Assembly (NCBI GenBank): GCA_013368315.1
Contig: JAACJM010000006.1
Coordinates: forward strand, 496,001-560,000
Direction of reading: 5' to 3'
Length of the DNA stretch: 64,000 nucleotides
DNA from: Tetrapyrgos nigripes
Taxonomy: Eukaryota > Basidiomycota > Agaricomycetes > Agaricales > Campanellaceae
The notes beneath the pieces were generated by a model. That model did no database searches and had not been told where the DNA came from. It worked only from the letters and a program-made list of their open reading frames with translations. Shown piece by piece: positions 42,904 to 55,205 of this stretch. Numbering within the stretch: position 1 is the first letter of the stretch; each line of letters begins with the position of its first letter. The position numbers and the translations under genes were made by a program.

Positions 42904-43720
42904 ATGTCTTCTAGATCAAGCTTCATGTCCGCCGTTCCAGAACTCACTGGACTGAACTACAATCTTTGGGCTAGCAAGTCCAAATCTTGGCTCCAATCTC
43001 AGGGCATTGCTTATGTCCTCAATACCCCTCGTCCCAGAGATATCGAAATTACTAGCTCTCCAGCTGCTCTGGCTGCTCCTGCCAACGCCACTGCTAGTGA
43101 AGCTGGTGCTGACCCTCCTCCTCCTATGCAATTCATTGCCTCCACTAGCAGTAATACCACTGACTGGGACAAGGACAATGACAAAGCCATGGGAGTAATC
43201 AAACTCTGTGTCACTCAAGCCATAGGTCCCAAGCTTGAGGATATTACCACTGCTAGGAAAATGTCTCAAAGACCTCTATGGTAAGCCTGGAGCCACTGAA
43301 ATCTTTCAGAACTTCAAGCGAGCTATGAACATAGAGATCCCACACAATGCTCACCCTGGTGCCACTATTGATCTCATCAAAATGTATATCACGAAAACAC
43401 AGTCATTCCCATGTACCTACAGTACTTGATCATTATCAACAAACTTCCTGCCGACATCTATGCCTACGTCATTGCAAAGGAAACTCAGGATGACATCGAC
43501 ACTTTTGAAGATGGGTCCCTTGACGATCTTCATACTCATGTTGTCAATACCTGGAAAGCCCATGGCAGAAAGAAATCTCAATCTGCCAACACCAACAAAA
43601 TCACAGCCATCAGATGTAAGGGCAAACCCCCTGTTTTCGAAGAACAGCAGCAGCAGCGCTTGGAGAGGCAAAGGCCGCAGACATGGCAACTGGCAAGGCC
43701 GTGGAAAAAACGCCAGTGAA
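42904..43720 (+). pseudogene. Copia-1 gag
   Basis: Starts MSSRSSFMSAVPELTGLNYN with the usual YxxW motif of copia Gag (NYNLWASKSKSWLQSQ), matching Copia-2 Gag. A deletion near 43265 removes the KEIWxxLKKxYG junction and shifts the frame (43284), and a second break comes before 43411. The later piece (LPADIYAYVIAKETQDDIDT) runs to a Gln-rich and basic tail ending at a stop, 43720. There is no zinc knuckle. Gag forms the particle that packages element RNA. Confidence 0.85.
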
Positions 43721-46700
43721 CAAACACGCCAGAAGCACCAAGCCCAGAGTATGTGTCCCAATAACTCGGGACACTCTCATGTCATACATGTGGTGAGGTT
43801 CTTCAAGGAATCTCTGACCATCACGGTCAAGGAAGCCTCTACCAAAGATGTGTGTAAACCATTCTTTACCGAGTCGGAAAAGCCTTTTGACAGATTTTTC
43901 TCATCTGTCCAGAATGCCTTTAAAACTGCTCGTGATAATGGGATTAAGCCAACTGGTGAGCTCCTCAAAGACCTTGAACTAGAAAACATGTCTCATTCTG
44001 AAGCCTCTACCTCTTCTCGTCCTACTCCTCGTCCCTCTGAAATCTCTGATGGTCATTCACTCATCGAACAAATTTATTGGCAAAACCTCGCCGCCCCATA
44101 TCCTGAGAGTTTTCATCCCTCTTGTTCCACCACCACTTTCAATGACCCCAAACTTTGGTTCATGAATGACTCTGGCAAACCTCTCAACAATGGTTGGGGC
44201 ACTGCTAATTGGGGAAACCCAAAACAACAGGAGGTGTGGAACAGCTTCAGGTGGATGAAGGACAAGTGTGTGGGAATGGATGACGATACTGAAATGGCCA
44301 AGGAGGATGATTGGATCTCCAACAGCATCATTTCAAACGTGGGCAGTTTGGACTCAGTAGAGTTCCAAAAGGAAAAGGAGTCCCAAAAGCGTGTCAGAAT
44401 GTGGTAGGCCAGTCTCATTGACATGGGGGACTCTGACAAGGAGAATGTTGACCCCAACTCCAGAATGCTCGAGGAACGTCTTCAGGAGGTCAACGACGAA
44501 ATGACCTGCAGATGGTACGTGGGGGAGTTTGACAGGGAGTACAACAACGAGGACCTTGACCAGATGAATGCCTCCAATTCATCAGGGTGGAGCCAGGCGT
44601 GATCAGTAACCCCGTTGTTCAAGGAAATCTCCATGAGCCCTGGTGCTTCCAACTCAGATGTCGACGAGGATGCTTATGACATGCCGGGCCTCAAACCAGC
44701 GTCAAGTTCTCCAGACGTGGACGTTATATCTCTCAGGTCTGACTCTGAGGAGGAGATGATTTCTGAGGGTTGGAATGATGGCAGGTACTACAGGTATGCT
44801 GCACCCTCTTTCTCTTCCATTGTGAATAGAGTATCTGACACACCCCATACAGTGCAGATGATGAGCCCGGACACATGTGATTTATTATTTAAACATGCTT
44901 GTATCAATATATTTATACATACCGCTCCTCTGGGCTCCATAAGCCCCTGTATTTATAATATACCCAATATATTATGTCCCTGTGGGACTTAGTATTCATC
45001 TTGTGTGAATTGCAAGGGAAAGAATACTCTCATCAACCAGAAAGATTATAATAATGCCTGGTTACTTGACTCTGGTGCATCTGCACATTACACTTTTGAC
45101 TTAACTGACTTTGTTAAGTCACACAAAGTTGATCCAATCTCCATTCAAACTGCAAATGGAATTACAAAGACAAACACTGCTGGTACCGTCATTATACAAC
45201 AAGGGTCTTGCTATTTCAAAATAAGCCCTGTTTACTATGTCGCTGATCTAAATCAACGATTATTGTCACTCAGTACATTCTTACAATCAGACAGAGTGAC
45301 TGTACATGGATCAGACAAAATGATCATGCTCATGAAGTATGACAAAGTGTCAGATGCAGATGAAGTTGTAGCACATTGTTGATGGTTGACATTTACCAAA
45401 TGATCACCAGAAGACACTATTTACTATCTTCCTCACACTAAAACAAATGTCGCCTCCATGGCAGACGCTATGATTCACGAAATCAATTTCGACTTGGTGC
45501 ATCAACACGCAGGTCATCCCTCTTGTGATGTTCTCAAACACCTTCAAACACATACCGACGGTTGGCCAGAATTCAATATTCCTAAAGAATCTCCACTCTG
45601 CCGCAGATGCCTCAAAGGAAAAACACCACAACGAGTTTACCCACCATCAGAAAGACGGGCTACGTGCCCCTTTCAGTTAATTCATTCAGATCTCAAAGAA
45701 TTCCCCATCGAATCATATCAGAAATTCAAATACATGATAATCTATCTTGATGATTTTATATCTAATGCATGGGCAATATTGCTGACAAGCAAGAAAAACA
45801 CCCATTCATGCAACTCGCCAATGGCTCACCATGGTTGAGAACCAATACAAGATGAAAGTCGAACAATGGATGTCCGATGCAGGGGGAGAATATACCAAAG
45901 GTGCCTTTGTTGATATGTTAAAGGACAAAGGCATCAAGATCCTACAAAGTGCACCATACACCCCACAACAAAATCATGCTGAGTGCCTTATGTGCACAAT
46001 TATGGATAAGGCTGAAGTGATGTGCAAACACACGTGTCTTCCTGACAGTTGGTGGGAATTTTGTGTCATACATGCAGTACATCTATACACGTGCACTCCG
46101 TTGCAACGACATGAATGGATAACACCATACAAAGTTCTCAAGAAGAGAAAGCCATGTATGGACCACTTACGTGTACTTGGAGCTTATGTTTACATTCTGG
46201 AGAAAGTTTGAAAGAACAAACTCACTTCAAAATCAGAACTTATGACCTACCTTGGTCCTGCACTGGGTGGTCATGGCAATCTATTCATGCGAAAGAAGAA
46301 TGCACTATTCACTGCACCACAAGCAGTATTTGATGAAACATTATTTCCTCGATGCAGTAAAAGCACAACAAACTCTAAACAACTACCTGTAACATCGAAA
46401 GATGTACCAGACAATCCCAATGAGGATACTCCTAAAATGTTCGGTGAAGATGAAGACGAACATTTCGATCTAAGTCCTGCACCTTCCAAAAGGAGACCTG
46501 ATGCTCAGCATGACGATGCTGACAAACAGAGTCCGTGGAGATCACCTCTGGAAACACTGCCCCCAAGATCTGAATCAGAGCCTGAAACACCACCTCAGCT
46601 ACCTCAGACACATCTGAGGTGACCAAGGCAATCACTGAATCCACCTCCTGCACCTAGACGAACTCAACGTGACAGGAGAGCACCTAAAACATTTGTAGGA

Positions 46701-48626
46701 GACTCTAACCAAGCCTGGAGACAGGGGAGCACTTGGCCCCCTGGTGAGCATGCTCGCAATGCAGATAAACAGGTTGCAGCTGATAAATGTGACACTGATA
46801 GAGTTGCAAGAGAACATGTGGCATGGCAAGAGCTAAACCAGCCACATGGGACTGCAGCCGCAGAACCACGGGATCCCAGTCCTAGTTCCACAGGACAAAG
46901 TGACTCAGGAGACACTGATGAAGATCTCAGGCCACAAACGTCCACATCAGACGATGAGAACTCTGCATCTAATACAGATGAAAACGACGATCTTTATGAA
47001 GATCAGGCACAACTATGCTGGGAAGGGGGAGTACAGTTAATAAATCTCTTGCTTAATAATGCAATTGGATCCAAATCTTCCTGCAAATGGACACTCTGAG
47101 AAATATCGCTCTTACCAGATAAAGAGCAAGAGGAATGGAAAATTGCTTGCTGTGAAGAACTAGAGGTACTTCACAGGTGCAGAACCTTCCAACTCATAGA
47201 TCGTCCTGAGAACAGGAAAGTCATAAAAAACCAATGGGTCTTTGACATCAAAACTGATCGTTGAAAGAAGGCGAGACTCATCGCTAAAGGTTTTTCTCAG
47301 ATTGAAGGTCTAGACTTTGATCAAGTCTTCTCTCCAGTTGTTCACTTCAAGACGGTGTACCTTATCTTCACTTTGGCAGCCCTCAATAATTGGCACATCT
47401 CAGGTGTCAATGTCTGTAGTGCATATCTATATGGCATACTCGAAGAAGAGATCTATATGGAACAACCAGAAGGTTTTATAGAACCTGGAAAAGAGTGCAA
47501 AGTCATCTGGTTACTTCATGCTCTATATGGACTTAAGCAAGCAGGACTTGCTTGGTGGAAAGGTCTCAACAAGTCCATGGCAGAACTTGGTTTCAAGCAA
47601 ATCAATTCTGATGCCAGAATCTTCACATTGTCATTGCCATTGTTTACGTTGATGATGCCCTATTCTGTGGAGCAAACAGACAACTAGTCCTTGAACTAAA
47701 GGTGAAATGTATGAAGAAATGGGAATGCAGGGACCTTGGCAATGCCAAAGAATTTCTTAGGATGAACATTGTCAGAAAAGGCAGCAAGATCTATCTCGAT
47801 CAATGCACTTACCTCAAAAAGGTACTTGAACGATGTGGTATGCAAAACACAAAAGCTTCTGCTACTCCATTACCTGCAGGATATTATTCTATAAAAAATG
47901 ACTCTCCAGTCAACCCTGTTCTTCGTCAGAGATACCAAACAGTTATCGGATCTCTACTTTATATCATGTTGGGAACCCATCCTGACATTGCTTTTGCAGT
48001 TTCCAAAATGGCACAGCACTCAGCAAACCCTTCAGTTGATCATTTAAACAAAGCTCTTTGGATTTGTTGTTACCTTCTTGGTACTCGGCATTATGCTTTA
48101 GTATACAACAGATCCAAGAAAAAGATCACTGAAGCAGATCCATTAGGAACTGGTCTCACTGCCTACACAGACTCTGATTGGGGATCAGATCCAAACACTC
48201 GACAATCATATACTGGCTTCTTCTTAATGTTAGCTTGTGCCACTTTTAGCTGGATCTCTAGAGCTCAAAATACAACTGCACTAAGCTCTACCAAAGCTGA
48301 ATACATGGCACTTAGTGATTGTAGTCGCCAAGTCATCTGGATAAAGGCTCTCTTAGGAGAGCTCAATATAGAGATGAAAACAGTCAACATTCATGGGGAT
48401 AATCAAGGATCTATCTCTATCACATCAAATCCTGTTACGGAAAAAACGATCAAAACATATCGACGTTAAGTATCACTTTATTCATGAACACGTCGCAAAC
48501 AACAATGTAACAGTAAAATTCATTGATGGAAGTAATAACCCCACTGACATGTTTACAAAGAACCTTGGCAAACATAAATTTGAGAAGTTTAGATCACAAC
48601 TAGGACTTCAGTTCTATACAAGCTAA
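43721..48626 (+). pseudogene. Copia-1 pol
   Basis: A long linker (43830-44990) contains CKPFFTESEKPFDRFFSSVQ and ends with a Cys cluster (CPCGT, stop, SSCVNC). Protease: LLDSGASAHYTFDLTDFV (45064). Integrase: HQHAGHPSCDVLKHL zinc region, LCRRCLKG, IHSDLKEF, MSDAGGEY and the Glu of NHAECLM. RT: YGLKQAGLAWWKGLNKSMAE (47527) and YVDD box (47650-47661) after a frameshift. RNase H: YTDSDWGSDPNTRQSYTGFF, LSSTKAEYMALSDCSRQ, IHGDNQGSI. Breaks occur at 44406, about 45000, 45382, 45830, 46210, 46622, 47100, 47264, 47630 and 48465. Non-functional. Confidence 0.9.
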
Positions 48627-48718
48627 ACCTTGGTACAATGTATCGATATGTCTTTATACAAAGATTACTTTCAGCTGCTTACAGCGCCTTTATGCTTATG
48701 CACACTAATGTGCAGCTT

Positions 48719-48730
48719 AGCAAGGGGGAG
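48719..48730 (+). promoter_or_regulatory. Copia-1 polypurine tract
   Basis: AGCAAGGGGGAG immediately before the 3' LTR, the primer for plus-strand synthesis. The same tract abuts the 3' LTR of Copia-2. Confidence 0.85.
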
Positions 48731-49013
48731 TGTTGAATTGGTGAATTAGTAAGCAGCCATCAACATTAGATTAGATAGTGATAAGATAAGAATCTAATTA
48801 CTTATGCTTACTGTACATCATAGTTCTTAGATAAGTAGTCACATGTACTATCTAGAACAGTATAAAAGGGCTCGTAGATTGCCCTACAGGAATAAGGATT
48901 TCTCCTACATCTCATCACTCATAACCTCTAACAAACCACTCTAACAAGCATTTCTACATCCCCAGGTAAGTATGCAGTTGCCGCTATGTATATAGAACAT
49001 AGCCTGCTCAACA
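48731..49013 (+). repeat. Copia-1 3' LTR
   Basis: 283 bp, same ends as the 5' LTR. About six substitutions separate the pair (for example AATAAT/AAGAAT, CTTACGC/CTTATGC, CTTGAAG/CTCGTAG, CCGCTC/CCACTC). Confidence 0.95.
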
Positions 49014-49070
49014 GGGATGAGGAACAATCAACTTGCATTGAAGACCAATTGGAACGAATTGTAGATTGGC

Positions 49071-49592
49071 ATGTAGTACTGGCAAAAACGACATTCGAAA
49101 AATGCAAAATGATCTTGCAATTTGGCTATCTGTGCAACAAATGCTTAGGAGTTTGAAGGATAAAATTTCATGGGTTATGGAACTGGAAGGATCTGCGAAT
49201 GGACAGATTAGGAAAGATTACGAGGCCTTTTAAAGGACTTGTCCCCAACTCTCATAGAGAGGGCCTTGTGGGGTCGAAATGTCCAAGATCAAACACTTTT
49301 CTCCCGCGCCACATGGGATCAACGGTCTAACTTCACAAGTGACTCGATCTTCCTTCTTTTCCTTTCCCCCCAATATCAACCTACCTCAGTAAACCTAAGT
49401 CAGCCTCACAGTGAATATAAGGAGGGACTTCGACGTGGTGAGGAACGGGGGAGGAATACAAGGATGCTGCCTTGGTTAAAGTTGGTCCGAGTAAGCCAAC
49501 GTCATCAGAAGGTCTCAACCATAATGCTGGATGACTCCGAATGAGCGCTTGACCAACGGTCTGCTGATACTACTCAAGGCTCCGACCTCAAA
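49071..49592. other. Remnant of the duplicated block, no gene
   Basis: Pieces match the region downstream of copy A (GTTATGGAACTGGAAGGATCTGCG at 49175 and 33621; GACCAACGGTCTGCTGA at 49552). Between them lies about 320 bp without a counterpart, with a small frame (49239-49541) of no recognisable content. Confidence 0.4.
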
Positions 49593-49844
49593 CACCAAGG
49601 GCAGCGATGCATATTTGCGATGATTGTTCTGCAGACTTAAATCACGAGTTTTTCTCACGATTTCTAGCCTGAAAAAAAGTCAAAGTATTTGGTGCTGAAA
49701 TGCCAGCTTTAAATGGAAAGCCGGTATTTCAGCGGCAAATACTTGCAGATATTCTGACCTTTTTCAGGCTAGAAATTGCGAGAAAAACTCGTGATTTAAG
49801 TCTGCAGAAAAACCATCACAAATATGCATCGCCGCCCTTGGTGA
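49593..49844. mobile_element. 252-bp palindromic MITE
   Basis: Arms of about 110 bp, starting CACCAAGGGCAGCGATGCAT on the left; the right arm reads CACCAAGGGCGGCGATGCAT from its end. The arms match closely over most of their length. Outside lie AAA on the left (49590-49592) and AAA on the right (49845-49847). The paralogous block near 33960 reads CCTCAAAGTGCGTAG without the element. The 3-bp AAA duplication and a one-base asymmetry leave the superfamily open. Confidence 0.75.
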
Positions 49845-50059
49845 AAAGTGCGTAGTAAGGCACCAACCGAATACAATTAATTACTGATTTAATCGATTAC
49901 TCTCGATTAAAATTACCATTAAAATTACAGACCACTTGTAATCAGGTAGTAACCCATTATTAATGGGTAATTAATGGGATTATTACTGGGCCTTGCTGAG
50001 CATCTCTTCAGTGTTCGGTGCGCTCAGAGCATCACTGAAAGGCCGCAAAACACAGCCGC

Positions 50060-51058
50060 ACACTCAACCGGTCCGAAGTGACATACTTTGTTTGGTGCAG
50101 AGCTCGATCATAAACAGGATGTAAGCTATGCCTCCTTTACTCCCTTCATCGTTGTTTCTGCGTGCGGCTTGGGTTTCCACAGGCAGAAACATCCCCCAAT
50201 GGTCCTCAGAGTATACGGGATGCAGGAAAGCATTTGGGGAAAGAGTTTCAAGCAATTACACTCTCTATGACTGAAAGTACGTGTCTTCCATCTAATACCA
50301 TTAACTTGCGATTTACTCGCTTTGGCTGTAGATTTTCTTCATTAGATTATACTTTGTATGGATCCCATTTATACTCCTTACTTGTTTGATTAATTCTAAG
50401 TCAGTTTTCCCCTATCCCAGTAACAACTTTGCTACCCACAATGCTTGCCGGCAGCTGCACAGACCACCCAGGCGGAAGCAAATAACGACTCTGCCAAACT
50501 TACAAACATTGACGACGTGGACGGGTCTCATCTCTACTCTCAAAACTTGCTGCCCAGTCATGGAAGAGCTCCTGCCTGCACCGAAAAAATGCTTTTATAG
50601 TGGTGCGTGTATTTTGTTGTTAACTTTTCCACACAAAATCATTATTTACGCATCCATCCCAGCGCTCTATCCTGAGCGGCAACGTGCTGTTCTTTCACCG
50701 TCGTCTCGGGAGACTATTGGCTACAGAACAGCAACCTGGCTTCGGGATATCATCTGGTTGCATTTCTGGCCTCTCGTCCTATTGTATACTCTACTTGTAT
50801 GCGATTTCCCTGTGTCTGCAGATCCTCAAGTGGATTTTTTTTCTTGGGTTGGAATGGACACTCGAGCGCTTGGTATCACCAGTCTCTACTGTTATTTGGT
50901 GGCCATACAACTCATCATAGGTGCGTTTTATTTTGCTTTCATGTATACATGTATCTTACTGTCACCTTTTAGTTCAAATCATTCAACCACAATGACTCAA
51001 ATTACACCAGCTTCTCCAACGAAAAAACTTTTGGTACCATCGATCCCATATATCCCAT
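50060..51058 (+). other. 5' region of the hAT element, unassigned frames
   Basis: Between the left end and the ubiquitin-like exon lie coding-like pieces: 50440-50590 (AEANNDSAKLTNIDDVDGSH) and a hydrophobic stretch 50730-50920 (WLRDIIWLHFWPLVLLYTLL). They may be 5' exons of the transposase or a small second gene; exon borders cannot be settled by eye. Confidence 0.3.
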
Positions 51059-54000
51059 ATGCGATGGCGTCTATACGAACGCGTTGTATTGTCAAATGCG
51101 AAGACGGTGTTTGTTGAAGGTGTTGGTAACCGTACTGTACCATACTGTGAGTTTTCTAACCTCATTTTGCAATCAACGAACTTATAACTAATTTTGTAGT
51201 GGCAACTAATGAGACTACAATACGGGATCTCAAGGACTGGCTCTCTTCGGGTAACAAGCCAAAGCTGCCTCATTGGATTTGGAAAACCGGTGCAATGCTT
51301 GTATATGGCAGTCGCTTTCGGCTGCTTGAGGATACCAAATCATTTGGTTCGCTACAGCTAGATTCCCTCTTGCATATTCGTGTCTGGGGGTTTACTCTTG
51401 GTGGAGCAGATGGTTCCGGTGACGAAGGTTTGTTTCATCTTTTATTTCGGTACTATATACTCAAACACTGTACATTGCTATACATCTAGGCTCGGAGGCC
51501 GCAACCCAGGGCAAACGTAAAAGAACCACAGATAAACTGGACGTGGCACTACAATTTGAACATGACGAGCCTACTCCAAAGAAATCACGGGGCCGCAAAG
51601 GTGGCCAAGCACGAGGTGGCACCAGAGGAAGAGGACGAGGACGAGAAAAAGGTAGAGGTGGGAAGGGTACTACAAGTGGGGGGATCATTGATCAGGAGTC
51701 AGTACGATCAGTGATAAAGCACATCTTTCGCTTGACCTCAAAGCTGCCGGATTCCATCCCTTTAGCCGAGAGTGACAGCAAGATCGCTAGCAGCTTTAGT
51801 GATGACACTGAAACCAAGTGGATGGCGTTCAACCAGCTCTTTGATAGGGCTTTCGGTGAAGACACGCGGGATGATGCTGGTCGTTTACAGTATCTGACGA
51901 GGGGAATGCATGGGATGGATCTAGTCAACGCGTACTTGGCGCAGGTGGCGGAAAATCAGTTGGATCATCTGCCCCTGGAGCTAGTTCATGGGAAGCTTAT
52001 CCGTTTGCGAGATGAGCTGCGTTTTCTTTCTTTCGTCGACACATCTAAAAGTTCCGCTGAACTGCAGAGTGATAGTGACGAGAACGATGAAGACTATTTT
52101 GATAATGGCCGTCGTCGTGCTGGCTCTGAGGAGACAGTCGACTCGTTTATGTTGGGATCAGATGGTGAAGAGATTGTGGTTGAGCAACCCCATGCTGGTC
52201 TGTCATCTAAGAAATTAGCCGGAGACAGTGTAGATGAAGAGGGCTCGGATGTGGAAATTATTGAAAAGGGGAAGGGAAAGGACAAGGGAAAGGGAAAGGA
52301 GAAGGAGAAGGCAAAAGTGCAAGCAGGTCAAAAAGGCAAACATCGACAATCTGATGCAGTACATTTCATCTTATTATCTAATTACTATTTACTTTCTGAC
52401 AATTCACTCTTCCAGCCACCAAAACTGGGACGGCTTAGTCGAAATGATGGTGATATGGTCGTTAGCACTGAAAGCAAGTCGGATGGCGAGTCTGCTCTTC
52501 GGGGTGTCCAGCAAGCATCTGTCGGCTCAAGACGTGGTCCGAAAAGTGACACTCGGGATTACTGGTATGAGCCTCGACTCGTGAGGATCAAGGGAGAGTT
52601 GAAGTGGGAGTTTAAATGTAAACTCTGTCCATCGTAGGTGTTTCTTGCGTATATTCTAATTCAATAACTGATTTACAAACTTTTGTAGCCTTAAACCTAC
52701 CTTTCATCGTTTTTCAGCGACGGAGGGATGTACCAGCTTTGATGATGAGCATCCCAAGCCAGCGCTTTCTAATCTTGCTGCTCATCTCACGAAGGATCAT
52801 CCTGATCGAGGGACAGAGACAGAGAAGGACGACTTGCGCAAAATATCCTCAGAGGCTGCGAGTGCAAGTCTCATGCACAACTATATTGAGGCTGGTGTAT
52901 TGAATCCTGCACTTGAGCCCACAAAAGAAGGATTCATCGATGTTTTTTCGGCGTGGGTCTTCGAGGACAGTCTACCCTTTACAATGGGCGAGAGTTCTGC
53001 ACTGCGCTGTGTGTTTGCCTATCTCAAGGTGAAGTTCCCACTACCAACGGATACAACAGTTAGGAAACATCTGGACAAGATCACGAGTGCTCTTCATCGT
53101 ACAGTGGTGAATGAGATTTCGGTGAGTCATTTCAATAGGTTGAGATCTTTGAGGCTAATGAATACCCCAGAACGTAACCTCAAAGATTTCGTACTCTCAC
53201 AACACCTGGACTAACCGACAAATGGTGTTCAGCTTTGCCGGGATTATGGCCCATTGGATTGACGATGACTGGAAGCTAATTGAACGTCTCGTCGACTTCA
53301 AACACTTGGAGAAGGATGAGCACATCAGCCAGTATGCAGCCAAAGCGTTTGTTAAAGCTGCGTCATCACGAGGGGGCTTGGATAAGATGAGTCCTGTCCA
53401 ATCTTAAGACAAATTGAAGAATCCTGATCTTTGAATGATGTTTTTACTTCCTAGCAATTACAATGGACAATGCCTCATCATGCGATACATTGGCAACAGC
53501 ACTTGGTGTTCTGCTGGAAGAGAGATATAGGATTCACTTCCATCCAGAGAACAACTGCATTCGTTGCCTTGCACATATCGTGAATCTCGTCGTGCAGGCA
53601 GTGCTCAGGGGTCTTGAAGAAGCAGAAGCAATTGATGATAATGATTATTTTCTTTTGAACAAGGACGCACCAATCCATTACAATGAGGATGATGACGAAG
53701 ATCTCAAGGCCATGGAAGCTGAGAAATTTGATGAGGATGGCAGTGCGGACGACGAGATGGATTTCGAGTTACCGGAAGGGGCTTCATCTCTTAGTGCATT
53801 AAAAAGAGTTCGTTCCGAGTTCGAGTTCTTTTTTGTAAATATTGTGCTTAATTTTCGTCCAACAGCTCCGTCTTATTACGACCAAAATTGTCTCATCTCC
53901 ACAACGTCGGGAGTCTTTCAGGGAATGTGCCCGAAAGAAGTATACTAACCCTCTTGTTGACAAGAATGAGAAGGGTACCCCACTAGCAAAGCTCATGGTT

Positions 54001-55205
54001 ATTTGGGATGTTCGTACACGGTGGAACTATACCCATGCAATGCTCAAGAGGGCACGTCTACTTCGGAAGGTTAGTGAAATATTTTACGTTAGGGTGCTAG
54101 TCTGATGTACTGCTTCTATAGGCTGTGAACGAATGGGTACATCTTCATGAAGAATTTCATGAGCTGACACTCAGTCTAAACGACTGGAAATGGCTAGAAA
54201 ATTTGGAGAATTTCCTCGAGGTGCGTATTTATTGTATTCCCTAGCGAGATTCTGTTGCTCACAAATTGTACAACAGAAATTTACACAAGTAACTCTGACA
54301 CTGTCTCATTCACATACTCCTACTCTTCCCTTCGTTCTTCCTATGTATCGTCACATGGCAAACGAACTGCATCTATGTTCAAACGATAGCTCCTTCCCTG
54401 CGACAATGTGTGGTGCGATGCATGAAGGCATCAAGAAACTTGATAAATATCATAAGCTTGCGAAGGAGAATCATTTCTATGTACTTGCCACAGGTATTTC
54501 ATTCTTTTCACCTACGAATATTTATACTTACAGTTGCATATGTAGCTTGTCATCCAGCTTTTCGCTTGCGCTGGTTCGGACCTGCTCATTCAGATGAATA
54601 TGTCCGTGCCCATGCGATCTTCGAAACAGCATATCAAACATATGCTTCTATGGTACCATCTGGGCCTAGTGGGACTTCACTGCAGAAACCGAGTCGTGAT
54701 CTTCCAGCGAACAAGTCGTTCCTTCTTGGTCTCACAAAGACCACCTCATTGGTTTCTATAGAACCCGGTCACGAGAAAACTCCACCTCCTGCTGCACCTC
54801 AGCAAAGTGAGTTTGATCGGTATATCTCAAATGAGGGCGGTGAAGGTGATATTGAGAAGCCACTGGATTGGTGGAGGGTAAGTGGATTTCATCTTTCAAC
54901 AGATTCCTTCATGCTCATATTTTGCTTAGAACCATTGCGCACCAACAGGTAAGGATGGCGTGCCTGGCTTTCCTGTTATTGCTCGCATCGCACGAGATTT
55001 CCTTGCCATTCCTGGTGCAAGTGTCTCTGTGGAACGTCTATTTTCAAAGTCACGGCATATGTGCACTGACCTCCGTTCCTCGATGAAAGCTGAGACCACC
55101 ACCAAGGCAATGTGCTCAAAGTGTTGGTTACGTGACGGACTGTTTGAATTTGAGTCTAGGAAGCTCGTTTCAAGCAAAATTCGCGGGGGAAAAATTGTTG
55201 ATTAA
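51059..55205 (+). CDS. hAT transposase with N-terminal ubiquitin-like domain
   Basis: Twelve exons joined in one frame: 51059-51146, 51200-51427, 51490-52358, 52416-52633, 52689-53121, 53171-53390, 53455-53807, 53866-54069, 54122-54220, 54277-54493, 54534-54877, 54930-55205; 1182 residues. Residues about 15-105 look ubiquitin-like (TTIRDLKDWL, LLEDTKSFGSLQLDSLLHIR, ending FTLGGADG). A basic Arg/Gly stretch, an acidic segment and a BED-type zinc finger follow (FKCKLC... LAAHLTKDH). Catalytic region: SHNTWTNRQMVFSFAGI, where the first Asp of DxWT is Asn; TMDNASSCD with the second Asp; SSPQRRESF; TRWNYTHAML; PAFRLRWF; and the C-terminal IPGASVSVERLFSKSRHMCT block with the Glu. The intron 7 donor (GTTCGT) and the start Met are the weakest parts; an upstream exon is possible. 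Confidence 0.8.

Larger units (their letters stand above)
42319..49013 (+). mobile_element. Copia-1, Ty1/copia retrotransposon (decayed)
   Basis: Complete insertion: TSD GGGAT (42314-42318, 49014-49018), two 283-bp LTRs differing at about 6 sites (roughly 2%), primer binding site right after the 5' LTR, polypurine tract AGCAAGGGGGAG right before the 3' LTR. Gag, protease, integrase, RT and RNase H follow in copia order, all with frameshifts or stops. The paralogous copy A gives the unoccupied site. Related to Copia-2 at 57-64 kb (same LTR start, PBS and protein layout) but clearly diverged. Confidence 0.95.
40337..49070 (+). pseudogene. Seven-helix membrane protein, copy C (dead, split by Copia-1)
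   Basis: Start codon kept at 40337 (MNTTTPSTITPFNVTTIAAF). Exon 1 has lost one G at its donor (CTTGGGTGAGT instead of CTTGGGGTGAGT), changing the phase. Exon 2 from 40545 is clean (WDILMNLRGDHQIII). Exon 3 has TGA at 40910-40912 in FFF-x-VNAVYN, where copy A has CGA (Arg). Exon 4 starts at 41360, is broken by a roughly 0.6-kb insertion after NVKLGR (41512), resumes at about 42129 and is broken again at 42318 by Copia-1; the last codons follow at 49014. Removing Copia-1 with one GGGAT restores homology to the end of copy A. Confidence 0.85.
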
